DNA from: Phallusia mammillata
Taxonomy: Eukaryota > Chordata > Ascidiacea > Phlebobranchia > Ascidiidae
Length of the DNA: 64,000 bases
Assembly: GCA_003260075.1 (NCBI GenBank)
Contig: QLIY01000243.1
Coordinates: 1-64,000 of the forward strand
Reading direction: 5' to 3'
In this document: positions 35,336 to 49,900 of the stretch, piece by piece
Position numbering within the stretch: position 1 is the stretch's first letter
How the letters are laid out: each line of letters starts with the position of its first letter
The notes under the pieces: model-generated
Seen by the model: only the letters and a program-made list of their open reading frames with translations
Databases searched by the model: none
What the model was told of the DNA's origin: nothing
Program-made: the position numbers and the translations under genes

Positions 35336-38300
35336 TTACTCATATAATGGAGGTTGGTCGTCATGTTTTATGTGGTTGGTGTCAAACGCCTCCTGGCGCT
35401 TGCCTTGTACAGCACCAGTCGGGTAGCTGTGTGGCGCCACCGTGTGACTGGTTGTTGATGGTGGCAAGGCCGCCTGGTGAGGCTGCTGCTGTGGCGCAGC
35501 ATGTACGTAAACACTTTGCGGGCGAGAGGAGCTGTGGGCACCTGCAAAAATTCAATTCCTTTTCGGTGTCGAGTGCAATACTTGTTTTCGTCACGTGTAT
35601 ATATAAACATATACAGACAAGCAGTACAATTTTTTCTTTCTATTCCATTAACAAACACGTGAATATATGAGGAATTCCTACGCAAACGAGTGAAAGAGTA
35701 GAAAACAAGCAAAATGAGAATTAGGTATAAAAACGTGTTCACTCGGACCCTTGAGTTACTGTTAAGGCACAACCGCAGAAAGATACATAAATTTGATAAC
35801 ATTCTGTTGGTATCTAACCTTGCACAACATAAGGTACAGTTTCAACAACTGTCTGTGGCGATCTTTGTCCAAACGTTTGGTTGGTCCTCACATACATCAC
35901 ATTGCCCTCTGACAAAGGCTGCAAAGTAAAAGGGTTTTGATTAAAATGAACATTTATCGTTTGCGTGACCCAATTGTTTGTAAACATATACGATACGTTA
36001 CTAAAAGTCTCAAGGTTTTTCCTCAGGGTTCAGGGTTTAAACGAACAATCAGTAGCACGTTAGACTGGACAGTTATTTTTTTTAATATTTAACGTCTGTC
36101 AAAACACTTTTAACCAATAAGCTCCACTACCTGATTTTGGTCGCAGCAGCTTCCACAACAGTTTGACGATCCCATATTAATCGGAGAAGCACAACAACAC
36201 AGAGCAGCACTAGCAATGCACAGAACCAAACTGACGAAACTGAGCATTGCAATAGTAACCTCGATTCCCACTCCAAAGCTGTAAGTCTGCATATATTTGT
36301 TTACGTTTTTATTAAAATCCTGTGTGATCTAACACGGGATAGCACCCTGGCAAAGATGGATAATTGTGATTTTATGCAGTCTTAAGCTAAAACATGTAGC
36401 ATGCAGTCATGGTTATGAGTCTTATCTGATCAACACTTCTCGATCTTACTTGATATACAAATGCCATTGGTATCGCTGTTGCAAACATGGCAGCAGAGAA
36501 GATGGCTGCAACGATCGAAAAGCCCAAATGACATTTGACCTGGAAGAAAATAATCGTTGCATGTTGCTCTATAAGTCTATAGTATAGAGTCTATACAAAA
36601 AGGTGTGGATTCATCACAAATTAAGTGGTATAAGTTGTTGCCAAATACAATCACTGTGTATACCAATCGGTAATATGTTGGATAGTCAGAAATACAGTAT
36701 TTGTCATTAGAAAGTTTGTTTACATACCAAGCACGAAGTAACGGTTTTCTTTCCACAAGCAATTCCCAAAGATCCACCAATAATAACCTGAAAATCGTAT
36801 TTGGTAATACCAATGTATGTTAGTAAATATAGTGAAAACGGATTAGGCACATATTAGTTCGTTGATCGTAAAATTTTACAAACTTCAAATTCAACGGCTT
36901 AAAGTCCTAAATGAATTACCCAAACTCCTCCCCAAAGACCTTCACCGACGTTAAAATGGTAACTCAAGTATGTAGTGTAATAGGGACAAGGAAAGTAGTT
37001 GGATTTATATGGAAGTATACTTCCATAGTCGTAGTGATTGTATGAATGACTTCCATAGTCGTAGGGTTGGTATGAACTACTTCCGTAGTGGCAGGGATCG
37101 TGTGTAATATCTTCCAGGTTGTTGATATGAGCGACTGCGGCAGTCCCCAGCACAGAGCAGATCAGGCCAAGAACAGTTTCAGTTGCCTGCAGAAAAAGGA
37201 ATAATTTAGTCGCTGGAATACAAGTACTTTGAACAAAGCATTACTTAAACATAGTGTGTGCTGCTTTAAGCGTACATCCCACGACGAAGGGGGAGGGCAG
37301 TATATTATATTTTATGAGAGAAATCTAAGTCTTGCTAAAAACTTTTAATACAACTGTTTTTTGATTCTTGTTAAAACGTATTAAAGTTGAGGCTTCTGTA
37401 GTTGGAAGAAAGTTTACTTTTTTAAAATGCACCACTTGGTGACCTAAAGACTTTGGGTGATTAAATAGGGCGTGGTCAAAAACTAACCACCTAACCACCC
37501 ACATAGTCAATTCACAAGTAAATGGACCCACTGAGAAGCTATGTAATTTAAAAAAGAGTGTGTTGTCGAAACAGAGTGCAAAGAATTTTAGCTACTGATG
37601 GTCTGTGGCACAATAGGTTAATATTAAGTTTATGTAATGATATTAGCCAAGTCAGCAACTACTGCTATAACAGTGACATGTAGACATATGTATACATGTC
37701 GACTATGCGTCATAGGTTGTACTTTTAGCTTTGGCAACTCTGTCACACTCATTGTCCGACTGAGTGATACAGAAGTTCGAATCTGACAGAACTGGGGGGG
37801 GGGTTTTTAGCTTTGGCAACTCTGTCACACTCCTGCACTCATTGTCCGACTGAGTGATACAGAAGTTCGAATCTGACAGAACTTAATGTCTCATTTTCTA
37901 TGTTCTAAACTGATACAGGTGTTCATGACACTCCAAAACAACTTTTACGTGGCAAAATTTGAGTAAAACACCCAATTTTGAAGACAACGTGGCTTGTCTT
38001 TTCTAGATTCAAAATATTTAATTTATTATGTTTCAGATTGAAAGTTTGGATATTAATTCCATACACTCAAAAAATTCGGTTTCGGTCTTATTTTTCAAAA
38101 CCAGAAAAACGACAAAACGACAATTTTGGTCAAAATGTATATGCCAGCTGAAACTTTGGTACATCACTAGTTTGAATGAGAAGCTTGTTGAATGTGCTAC
38201 TGTGATTTGGAGGTGTAGGAAAGGTGAGAACTGTCGCTAAAACTGTCGCTTTTTCTATTCTGTATGCTGGTCAAAGAAGATTTAAACCTGAATCGTAATA

Positions 38301-38493
38301 AAACAAATAAAACACTCAATAACAATATCTTTCAATAGCTACACAAAATTGGCATCGAGCAACTATTTACCCCGAGTGCTCGTAAGATCTTCTTGTTTCG
38401 GCGCATTCTGACATCGCCGTTAGCATCGCTGCTTGGCATTTCAACTACAACGCCTTGGCTATCACTCTGCTGATGGACTTGCTGAGTTTGCAT
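35336..38493 (-). CDS. MS4A/CD20-like four-TM protein, tandem copy 3 (7 exons, 333 aa)
   Basis: Exons: 38493-38371, 37186-36920, 36787-36728, 36539-36450, 36286-36131, 35918-35819, 35541-35336, frame closed (1002 nt). Same plan as the 315-residue sister at 30.1-33.4 kb, and exons 1, 3, 4, 5 and 6 are the same length. It differs in exon 2, which is 63 nt longer and encodes a Tyr-rich extracellular insert with repeated YDYGS-type units (GSSSYQPYDYGSHSYNHYDYGS region). It also differs in the tail, which keeps the PPLYE end but has lost an ADTT segment. AATAAA (minus) lies about 30 bases past the stop. It is the most intact-looking donor/acceptor set of the three. Confidence 0.82.
37725..37882. 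repeat. Duplication across a 10-G joint (37794-37803)
   Basis: 'tttttagctttggcaactctgtcacactc...tctgacagaact' occurs on both sides. The right copy has an extra 'ctgcactc' segment. It lies in the first intron of MS4A copy 3. Confidence 0.8.
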
Positions 38494-41400
38494 CTCGTCG
38501 TAATACAATGCAACTGAGCAAATTTCAGTTTTCTACAAACTGCGTAGAAAGTTCGGGCAATGTGGAAAAGTTTTTAATTAAATAATGAATTTGTGTCACA
38601 AAGAGCATTTAAAATTTTGAATGAAAGAGTAAAAATGTTTAGACTTGAAATGATTAAAATTTATTTTTATTACATAGAGACCTTTGCCGGTAAAAAATAT
38701 GTAAGTCAAGAATATCGCAAGAAAAGTTTTGGTTTTGCCTAATATTTGCCAGTCTAAACTTAAACTTAACACTTAAATACAATTGTTACCCAATCCTTAC
38801 GCAAGTTGTTATTGGTATTCAATTGTGCTGTTGCATAAAAATCCATTCAATGTTTAAATGAAATTTATTAATTATATCTACAGTAAAATCCTACAAGACC
38901 ACCAACACATTTTTTTTCAAATTTCGTTGCGTCCAAACGAAAAATTTTCATACGAAACGAAATGACGTTTTTAAAAACAAAAGTCAAGCAAAATGAAAAA
39001 AAACTTCCTGCATTTACATAAGCTAACCGTGTCTCTAATGAACACACTTTATTTCAACCAAAGATAATATTCCTTTTTTGATAACGAACAACGCATAATT
39101 AAACAAATAAAACAGAACCAAACCTCAGTTAAAACAGTAAACATTACCGGTCGAATTTTACTTTAAAACGGTAATAAAACATGTTTAACTTACACCGAGC
39201 CGTAAAAGTAACGATCTACCTAAGCTCGCAAAATTGATTATAACATGAAGCTTCAACCAAAACACTAAACCACAAATGGAATTCAAATTTCAGTAAATGT
39301 ACCTACACCATTGGCATCATAGGCCGGAACTGACGTATATTGGTTGTACAGCTTTGATTGTCGATATATTTCAGCGTATCTCTCACATATGAGTGTTGTA
39401 TGTAAAACATGTTGCAAAGTATCCAAAATTTGAACACACATTTGTAGCCGACAAAATAACACATTTAATGACTTTAACAGCAAACGTAAATAGGACAATT
39501 TACAAATTTCGTAAAACTGATGCACCGAATCAACCGCAACCGAATTTGGCGAATAAATTCGGCCGAATCGACCGAATCTTTTATGACGTCAAGCGAAGCC
39601 GTACGCTACCAGACAAACTGTGGCGTTACACAACAGAATACTTTTACTACTGTAGGTTTTAAGGTTGCCTCGGCCATGATTGCCAACCTACCAATGAATT
39701 ACTGACTTTTTGTCTGGAGTGGGAAAAACGATAATGTTTTAAAAATCACGTTGGAAGACGCAATTTTAGTTATGGCGTAGGTTGAAAGATTGTACGGTAC
39801 CTTTTTAGGCAGAAAAAAAACGTTGTAAGCTTAAAATTTGTGTTTGTAAACCAAGTAAAAATATGGAATTCTCCCCCGAGAACCGAATTGTTGCGAAAAG
39901 CTTGGAACGATAGCAAATAGATGAGTGACCATCTTTTTTTAAAGAAAATAAAACTTTTAATTAGTTGACATACCTCAGACCCCATGCAAGAACGGTCCAC
40001 AAATACCCTAAGCAATCCTCGTTGCAGCTAATTTCAATGCTTTGGTGCTGCAAGGTTACCTGAAAAAAGGAGAACATTAGACGAAAACATCTGCATGTCT
40101 TAAAGAGAACTGACAAGCGGAGTGAATATTTGTGCTTTTCTTGTGTAACGGTACGAGCTCATAAAATTATGTTTACAATAACATGACTATAAACGTACCA
40201 TAGACATTGCCGTTGCTCATTTTTTTCGACTTAATGGTAGTCGCAAGTGGAAGATGGTTGTACAAATAAATCTAACCTCAGTTGTAAGGGGATCGAAAAT
40301 TGGGACACATACACTTCTCAAACTCGATTTTTTTTAAACAAACGACAATTTAGGTCCGAAAGATGGTAAATTACGGCAGGAATAAGGCCGAGTTTGAAGT
40401 CAGGCCCGAATCAAGTCCGTTCTATTCAAGCCCGAACCAAAACAGATCGGCCGAAAAAATTGAGTCTAACAGCATTTTAACCGGTAAGCCGAGGCTGTGT
40501 TACGACTAAGTTTCGTAAATAAACGCATTGCCTCGGTTGATCACATGACAATAGGATTTTTGTGGGCGCCTGTTTCAGATGCCACACATTAGAAAATGTT
40601 TACTTTATCCTGCAAGTCCTACAGCACAAAACCGTCTCGATTAGCATTTGTGGGGGGGGGGTTTAGAAAATGTTTACTTTAATTTATCCTGCAAGTCCTA
40701 CAGCACAAAACCGTCTCGATTAGCATTTGTAAGGGTTTCGGAAGCATGTGGGTGGATGGTTTCGGGTGCCTTTTACCTTTAAAGTATGCCTGGGTCGTGC
40801 AGGAATCTTTAATGGGTTTCGCTCGCTTAAGCCATCACGTGTTAATAAACCAGCATTCCATTCCGTTAAAGCTTTGACAGGCAACAAAACTGAGTTTATT
40901 GTTTTGTTCTGTTTTCCTTGTACACAACCTTTCAAAAAAAGAAACGTATTTAAAACTGATATTTTTTCGGTTCTTTAGGATGTCCAGGGCTAGGTGCAAT
41001 GAAACCAACAACGAGAACAAATTCGTATTTTAGTATTTTTAAATGCGCACTACTTCAGCAAATTATTTTTTTCTGTTTCTTTTCTACACTATCTTTCACA
41101 AAAGAAGCAGATTTGCACGACAAACAGTTTTGACACAGAATAGTATTTAAACTACGTTAACATTTTATTTGGAAAAGTTAACTCTAATTACCACCGTTTT
41201 TTGTCGCGCAAATAACATAAAGCAATTGACGACGCTTAGGAGGGTTAATTTCCCAAACGTGTGATTTCGTGTGCATTGGACCATGTCAAAACACCAGGGC
41301 CAGCCATAGAGCTTTGTCGCATGGCACGTCCACAGCGCGAGCAATCGAATTCCTGCTTCGTACTGTTTGAAACCTAACTAAAATATTGCATTTCAAAAAA

Positions 41401-42780
41401 CAACACTTACATCGTAAAATTCTGTCTAAATCACATTATGTGCTGTACAATCTAACTTGCATTTTGCAAAGTATTTTCTTACGCAATACAGGTCAGTTAA
41501 GATAATGCGGTTGCAATGCAGAAAATACCTATTGTTTGGTAAAAAAACACAGTTAAACTAGATGAGGACAAAACGCACAATATAGCATGATAGAACTGGG
41601 CATGTAATCTTCGGTTTTGTTATCCAACTTTAGTCTACAACGAAGAAATAATAACTGTCGCTTGTTACTGCCCAGAGACAGTTAAACTAAGGTAATTTGA
41701 AACCAAACGAAAAAAACAATTTAAATGGTTTATTTCTACAAAATACGTCTAAAACAAACGTTTGTTCTTTAAAGTTGTACAAAAAGGCAAACATTTGATA
41801 ATAATCTTTGGGATAACAAATTCTTCGCTCATTTGACGGAATGCGAAACTAATAGGTTTCGTGCCCTGCAGTTTCGCTCTCAACTATGTGCCGGACTTGA
41901 TTCAGGTGATGAAGTCGCAGTTTTAGTGACCTGGCATTTTAAGTTTTTCTATTCATTTATTCGGGAATTGGTACTTTACGGGTGTCCAAGCCTTTAACAA
42001 TTCAATGCGAAACGTCTTGGTTTGTTTAATCAAGCAAAACAAGAAGGTAGTTAAAAAAAAATACAAACAACTAGGCGCAATATGTATGGGAAAGTGAAGG
42101 CTTAGACCAGGGGTTCTTAACCTTTTTCTTTCATTACCCACTTCCGCTACTTAAGGGGGGGGGGGGGGGGGGGGTTAGACAAACAAACAACTCAACACAT
42201 GTAAATTCAAGTGCAAGTAACTTTGTTGCGATAGTGTTCCTAATGCCCTAAATCAGTGATACTATACTAACATCACCTCGGTGTTCTCAATTTCAACAAG
42301 ATACTTCATTTGAATTTAGCAATCTGAATTTTCGCGACTGGTTGTATATTTATTATCGTGCTTGGTAGTTATTGTCGCTTTAAATCCAGTATTAAAGTTA
42401 AAAACGTTGCCGGTCCCTGCCCTGAGGGTTTTAAATTACTCCTTGTGGACAAAGTTGAAAACCTCTGAAAATGACATCATCTTCCCATTATGTCATTACC
42501 TGCAAGTCGGAAACCAGGAAAAACATAAGGTTACCTAATTTGGAAATAAGTTTTACAAATTCCAAATGGTTTCTGTTTTCGCACTCTGTTTTGTACGATT
42601 TTCGGTACGTGACTTGCAACAGCGTGGGTGTGTGAAACTTCGGAAACGGGTTTCGGTGATGTTGGGCATAAAATGGTGGAGCACCAAACGAAATTCGGCA
42701 GAACGGACTCAGGGGTAAAAATGTTCAAAGATGTTAAGGGTGGTGTCGAAGTGCAAATAATTTTTTTGAATAAAATAACA
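38494..42780. other. Intergenic, no gene recognised
   Basis: The first half repeats the upstream flank of the MS4A unit (to about 41350). It contains a 10-G joint with flanking duplication (40586-40732) and a 20-G run (42155-42174) just after a hAT-like 5' end 'caggggttcttaacctttt' (42108). Open frames here lack any supporting feature. Confidence 0.5.
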
Positions 42781-42813
42781 GGATAGATCAAGGGTAAATT
42801 GCAATGAGCGAGC

Positions 42814-42820
42814 TATAAAT
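42814..42820 (+). promoter_or_regulatory. TATA box of the LamG-EGF-ZP gene
   Basis: TATAAAT about 110 bases before the ATG at 42924, so the start site would be near 42845. No upstream noncoding exon is needed. Confidence 0.5.
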
Positions 42821-42923
42821 CACACGTAAAACTAGTGAACGTTTATTTCCAAAACCCTAAACGTTTTACGTTATTTTGCCAGAATTTGATTTCTGGATTG
42901 TTTTAATTGTCGAAAAGCAAAAG

Positions 42924-45900
42924 ATGCTGATCCGAGACTTCTTAATGTTTGTGACAATTTTTGTGGGATTGTCGTCGGGTCAAAGTAAGTATGTGTGTAA
43001 ATACGGCTCTAATAAGTTGATTATTTTCGAAATTAAGTCAAAAGAATGCTACGACAGATTGCCTTTATTTATTTTCAACAAATTTTGCTGTTAGCGAACT
43101 GGTAATGCTAGCGGTGGAAAAACGTTTTGCAGGGTTCGAACCCAACATGCTCCGGGGTACGAATCCCTAACAGGTTTTTATCATGTAATGAATCAAGTGT
43201 TATACAGTGTTTCCCGTAGTGTAAGTGGCAACCTAATATATAGGACGCCTACAAATTCTTTCGGATCGGCTGCAACAAAAACATCTAGTTTATAATCTTG
43301 TTCCGTATTTTTCGTTCGTTGCTTTTTTATGACCGACTTTTTCCAAACTGGCTATGAAGAATACTAAGGTTTTGAAAAGCTTTCCCGATTTACAAGTAAA
43401 AAATCAACTAAAATATCCATGGAATTTAGAAATATTTTAGTCGCGTCAAAAAAGGTTTGGGAACCACTGCTGTAGACTATTCTATCGACTGTGTCCTAAT
43501 GAACTACTAAAAGTTAATTGTTGATTTTTAATAAATCTGTTACACGACAAACGTAAACAGATTTACGTTGGTTTCATGGCCAAGATTAGCATTCGCAGAG
43601 TGCAAAACAAAATCTACGTTAAAGACTTACAGTGTGTAAGTCTTACACCATCTTTGTCTTGTCTCTCAGTTAACCAACTGTTTTACCAAAAACATTGTTA
43701 CCAGCAAAATTTTTGCAGGCTGCCAATCTTCTACTTTTCGCTTTCCCAACGCGCAGCAAATCAGTGATTACGTGGTGTACAATGGAAATGTGCCCGAACT
43801 AAACGAAATCACGGTTTGCGGAGCAGTGGAAGCAACCCTGCTTGGAACTGAGGGTTATATGGCGATATTAAGCTATGCCGTGCAAGGAGACAGCAACGAA
43901 CTACTTTTGATAATAACAGCCGACAACTTTCGTGTTTGGATCAGGGGTGATGCTTACAACTTCGGCGCACCGTTTAACCTTAAAGCGAGAAAGGTAAGTA
44001 TACACGCTTTAAAAATAATCTAAATATTTTCTAATCAAGGTTTATTGAAGTTTTGCCTTTAATTTGATTAAAACGGGCAGGATTCAGACCTTACTTTACA
44101 CAAGATGTTTCAATATCGGGTGTGGGCAAGATTAGGACTTAACAAAACACGCTATAAATGCAAAAAAATATTTATGTTGCTCTAAACACAATTATACTAG
44201 GCCGCTTTATTTTGGTAAAAATATACTTAGCTTGTTTCAGTTTTTGCGTTTTGTGTAACATGTTTCAGAGTGCAAGTCCCAATAAATCAACATATAGGTG
44301 AAGAGCTTCGTGATTTCGGTTATGTTTAAAAAGAAAGCAAATAAGGGAACAGCGGAGAAACACAGGCAAAACTATTAACTTCTCACAAAACTTCCTGCAG
44401 TTTCATTTCTGTGTAACGATATCAACTGTGACGCAACAAGCTGGAGTTTATCTCGATGGACAATTGACACTTCATAACTCGTACACCGCTGGTCCACTGA
44501 GACCAGACGGAATTCTGCTGGTGGGTCAAGATCGAGACAACAACGACATTAATGGATTTCCGCAATTTGACTCCTCTCAGGCATTTAGGTATACATTTTT
44601 GGTAGTTGATCACTGAATGCTTTAGCACTGTTTTGATTTTGAACTTGGAAATGGATTTTTAAGTTAAACCAATTCAATCAGTTTCCGCACTTTTTAAACG
44701 CAAATTTAATGTGAGTTAAAGGTCTTGTTGTTTCAATTAAAAAAAATGAAACAGTTTATTTTTTATTTTAACGAAAAAATTGAAATAAAAGGCTTAATTT
44801 TCCCCTCTATCCGATGTCTGCAACTATATTGAAAATGGCATAATTTCCAAAAATGTAATACATATTGTGGTGAGAAAGCCCATCAATATCTTTTGCTTTT
44901 CAGTGGCACTATTTCAAACCTTTATATCTGGTCACGCGTCCTCGATGCCTCGGAAATTCAGGACATGGCGCAAAAATGTTCCTGCCCGAGCGATCACGTG
45001 ATCAATTTCCAAGCCGCCAGTGTTCACATACATGGTGACGTCGCAGAATCTGGCGACACATGTTCCATATTTTTCAGTAAGTTGGATTGAGTTTTGTTTC
45101 TTTTAAAACATTACACCGGAATTTAAAAATACAGGCCTTCAAATAAGCTAAAGTTATACCTTAAAATATTTTTGTCGTTCCTATGAAACGTTGTTTAACA
45201 CGTTTTGGAATAATAAGTCATCCCAATTTATAACTTGTTTCCATAAAATGCAGCCGATTGCCAACCTACTACATTTCACTTTCCCTCTGCCGACCAAGTT
45301 ACCGACTACGTTCGGTACATGGGCGATTTCCCTGGAATGGACGCAGTGACTGCTTGTGCTTTTCTCAATTCAAATGATACCCTGGGCCACTTCGTATTCA
45401 GTTACGCAGCTGGCGGCGAAGACAATGAATTGAGTTTAGCATTCAAATCAACAACTGGTACGGTTCGGATTTGGCATCAAGGAACTTCAACCGATTTCAC
45501 TGCCGTACCAAATGTGCAGGTGTGTAAGTTCTGTATTTGGATTAATTCTTGCAGAGTTTGAGAAAGAGAACAAGACTTTTTAATAACGTCCCCTTTTTCA
45601 ATTATTGAGATTCTACTCATTATAAAAACGTATTATGTCAATAACGATGCAACAGATGTCGTTAAATGTTTTTAAACTTTGTTGTTACAAAATTAAACTA
45701 CCAGAAAACGAGAGAGCAGAGCCTAGAAATAAATTATATTTATCGAACTAATTTTGTTTAATTTTTTTAACAGGCTCATTTATGTTTTTCACTGTCTATT
45801 CTTGCTTCTGAAATTGTGCTTTATGTGGACGGGTTTCGCTTTGAGTCACAAGTTATCACCGACAACGAGCCGTTGAAGTCAGGAGGACATTTTGTTCTCG

Positions 45901-46922
45901 GCCAAGATCACGATGCGGCGTCTGAAACAGACCAGGAGTTCAGAGCAAACCAGGCATACGTGTTAGTGTTTTCATTATTATTAGTCAACTTGTTAGTATC
46001 TTCATTATTGTAACACGCCTTATTGATTAAGTACATACCTGAAATTGTAAGCAGTTGAACGCTTTATAAAATCTGACAGAAAAAATACCGTAGTCAGTCA
46101 CAAGGCACCAACTGCGGGGGGGGGGGTTAGTATCTTCATTATTGTAACACGCCTTATTGATTCAGTACATACCTGAAATTGTAAGCAGTTGAACGCTTTA
46201 CAAAATCTGACAGAAAAAATACCGTAGTCAGTCACAAGGCACCAACTGCAGTTACCGCATGTGCACCAACATTTTCACGTCTGATATTACCACATAGAAT
46301 CACTGGGGGCGCCATAGAGCGTACGGGACGTAAAATTACATTCTTGTTGGATTTAGCAAAAAAAAACATGTCGGACACACTTTCCTATTGACTATAATAG
46401 GTGCACTAACCGCGACTGCTCACACATCCTCAAAAATACTTGACCGGCCATAATAGTAAAAATACATTTGTAGATTGTAAGACTTGCAGTAGGTTGCTCT
46501 AAACCAGTGGTTCTTAACCTTTTTATAACGGCCGAACCCCTACGACATTTTTCAGCCTTTGGTCGAACCCCAAAGTTACATCCTAGGTTTTTAACCCATT
46601 TTGTTTGGTGGGTCATAATTAGTTTTTGTTCAAACGTAGTGGCAACAGTTACTGTTTGTCATTTTGTTAAATTCTGACATCATAATACAAGCATCTTGTT
46701 CAATGATTGCTTTAATTCCGGCAATTTTTAGTTTTTACCAAAATGAAGCATTGTATTTTTGCCATCTGTACACATGAAAAAGATGAAGTAATACGTTTTT
46801 TCTGCCAACAAAATTTCGATGTGTTTCTGCTTACGAACAACGGGGGGGGGGGGACATGAAAAAGATGAAGTAATAAGTTTTTTCTGCCAACAAAATTTCG
46901 ATGTGTTTCTGCTTACGAACAA

Positions 46923-46993
<71 letters not shown>

Positions 46994-49900
46994 AGTGAAG
47001 GGGTGCACAATCATTTTGCTCGGACGGCCGAATCGCAGATTCTTATTTCACCAAAGGCCGTCATTTACCTGCTTATTTTTGTTTTAAAATACTTGGTTTA
47101 TATCATGTATTTACCATCTAATAGCGCCCAAAAAGCCCAGATTAATTTCTAGCTNAAACACAGTCTTCAGTGTTTATGATGTCATAATCTATATTGTGAT
47201 GCTTGTGGTACCTGTTTTGTTCGCATTGTTGGCACACAATAGGCGTACAAAGATTCTGACACATATGGTAATTAAGCTGGTAATACTCTTTTTAGTACCA
47301 CAAAAACTGTTTAGAGCAATTTAGGGGGGGGGGGGGAATTAAGCTGGCAATACTCTTTTCAGTACCACAAAAACTGTTTAGAGCAATTTAAAACACCCCT
47401 GCCTAAGTTTAACCTTCCAGTGCTTTGTAATTTGGCAAATACAAATTGCCGTTTTTAGCGACTATAGGCCCTAAAGTTTGACAAAAACAAGTATTTGCAT
47501 TGTACTAAAAAAGACCTTCGTCGAACCCCTGATTCGGCGTTGCCGAACCCCTGGGGTTCAATCGAACCCCGGTTAAGAACCACTGCTCTAAACGAACGAA
47601 CCAAATCTTATGTTCGTTTACGGCTCAATGTGCAGATTGACGGTTAAACAAATGAGTTGATACTTACGTAATAATAACATGTGGTTTTCAGTGGAGACAT
47701 CGCCAACGTCATCATATGGTCACGTGTGTTAAGCGCTAGTGAAATTTTCCAAGTTGCTACCGGATGTCCTTGCCCGAAAGACGCTTCTATTCTGCTCACA
47801 GAAGAAAACACCCAGCGTTTTGGTAGCGCTGGCTCTACTCAAAACAGTCCTGGTGTTTGTCCAAATGGGTAAGTGTTATAAATGGGATAAGTAACGCGCA
47901 ATGGCTATTGTAAACTTTTTTTTTATTTTAGGAAGAAGCAACGTGAATACGCAGGTAAGTTAAAGTTAATCTTTTACGATTACATAGAATAAATTTAACA
48001 TGCATATAAGCAATCTTATTCTTTATTAACTTACAACTAATTCCAAAAGGTTAACTTGTAGCTTTAAAAGCCTAATATTTAAGCTTTAAAAGATAACACG
48101 CGAATCAGGACATAGTTTTTGATTAGAATATAGTTTTCTTATCTGTGACTGTGACAATAAGATACTGTATATTATAACATTTAGGAAATGAGATTTGGTG
48201 TTTTATACTACAGCTAGATCGGTTATAAAATAGCATCCCTGCGAAAATTAAAAGGAAGGTACGAAATTTTCCAAAGCTTGAAAATATGTTGCTTGTTATT
48301 TGACATCGGGGACATCTTTTTGAACCTTACGAAACCCGTATGTAAATCATCTGACAGTTAAACAGTCTACAATGGCAAACTGTTTTCAGAATGCAGTGTC
48401 AGTTCCTTTGAGTTTCCTGTCGACAACCAAATCACAGATTACGTGCAACTAACCGAAACTTTTCCTGACTTCCACGAGTTCACATACTGCGCATGGAACA
48501 GTCCTACCAGCTTTAAAACAACCAGATCCAGATACCACTTCAGTTATTCAAGCTTTAATAGGTCAAATGAACTTCTATTGAGCGAGACAGCGGACGACAT
48601 TCGAGTGCTCATCAAAAACACGGCGTATGTGTTTAGCACCGGCAAGTCCATGAATGCTACGGTAAGACTACATGATATTTTGTGTTATACAGTGGTTGAC
48701 TTCATGCCAATGTGTGTATATTATGCTTTGGATTATTATAGCCATTTGCAAACGACACAGAAACGAACTTAGTTGACTCATAACAAGCCTATTAAGAAAG
48801 TCATTGTTTTTGCAACTATTATTTTAATTTTCATTGGATATCACTTTACAAGACAATTTATTTATTTCTGTGACAGAGACATATTTGCGTCACCTTTTCG
48901 ACATTTGACAATCAAATACAAGTGTTTGTCGATGGCGAATTGTCAGGAAGCAAAAACTACCCGGGCTCTGAAATTCTTGGTGGTGGACGACTAGTATTGG
49001 GCAACGACCAAGATGGGGTTTCGACTGAATCAGATTTGGAACTGGAAAGACTAAACGCTTGGAGGTTAGCACAAGATGTAGCTTAAGTAGTATGCTTGTA
49101 TCAATTAGGCGAATCGGGTTTAAGGATATGCGCATTGTCGTCCATTCAAAAATCATATGGCTGTGCATTGTGGCACAATAACAAAAGAGATCATCGTTAA
49201 ATAAAGAAAAGGGACCACGTTGTTAATTAAGTAAATTAAGCCTAAAATGCACATGCTTTAAAAGAGTCTGTACGTTACTCGGTCAAGTCATTATGAATGC
49301 TAGAATTACTATGTACCTTGTGTGTTATTCTACAGCGGGGTGATCCAGAACCCAACAATTTGGTCCCGTGTCTTAACACCTACCGAGATTTCGGACATCG
49401 CAAACGACTGCAGGTGTCCAAACAATCCCACAATTTTCATTGGGGCTTCTAATTTTAATTTGGTCGGAGCTGCCACCAATGCCGTGCCAGATACATGCAC
49501 AACAGTTACAGGTATTTTGAAGATATAAAAATGGCTACATCTAGTAAAAAGCACAAATCCACTGATTTTGGCAATCGAATACCACGATGCTGTGGCTATA
49601 GGTTCTATAGCAATAGAGTTTAAAATAACACAAACGTATAATTGTCGAATTTTTTTCACATTATACATTGCTGAACTGCAAAGTTTTATTAAACAAGCGA
49701 TGGGAGATGAGTTAAAAATTTAACCTTTTACATTATTTGTAAAAATATTGTTATAGTATGTAAGTTTTTCACACTGCAAAGGTTTAAGCGGGTGACCAAG
49801 TAACTTATATTTTTCGTCCTAGGTATTGAGTTCTGTGCCCCTCAACCGTGCGCTAATTACGCGGCTTGCGATGCTACGGAAGGAGGATACAATTGCAGTT

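Larger units (their letters stand above)
24370..41350. repeat. Three tandem units, each with one MS4A-like gene
   Basis: Flanks as well as exons recur. A 3' flank block ('ttttctgtacaa.cag...ttg.tttcggaa') is at 24376, 29555 and 34916. An upstream block ('ctacatgtcgaca...taggttgta') is at 27064, 32950 and 37690. A distal block ('ggaccatgtcaaaacacca.gg') is at 34551 and 41279. Units are about 5-6 kb. Divergence is clearly above that seen across the poly-G joints, so this looks like true gene duplication. Confidence 0.8.

Noticed and set aside
42107-42460. Possible hAT element with 5' end caggggttcttaacc
   Set aside because: A weak right end (gttgaaaacctctg) exists but flanking 8-mers do not match, and a 20-G run breaks it.
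43205-43470. Possible hAT element ending in ggtttgggaaccactg
   Set aside because: The left end cagtgtttcccg pairs poorly and the target duplication is not seen.
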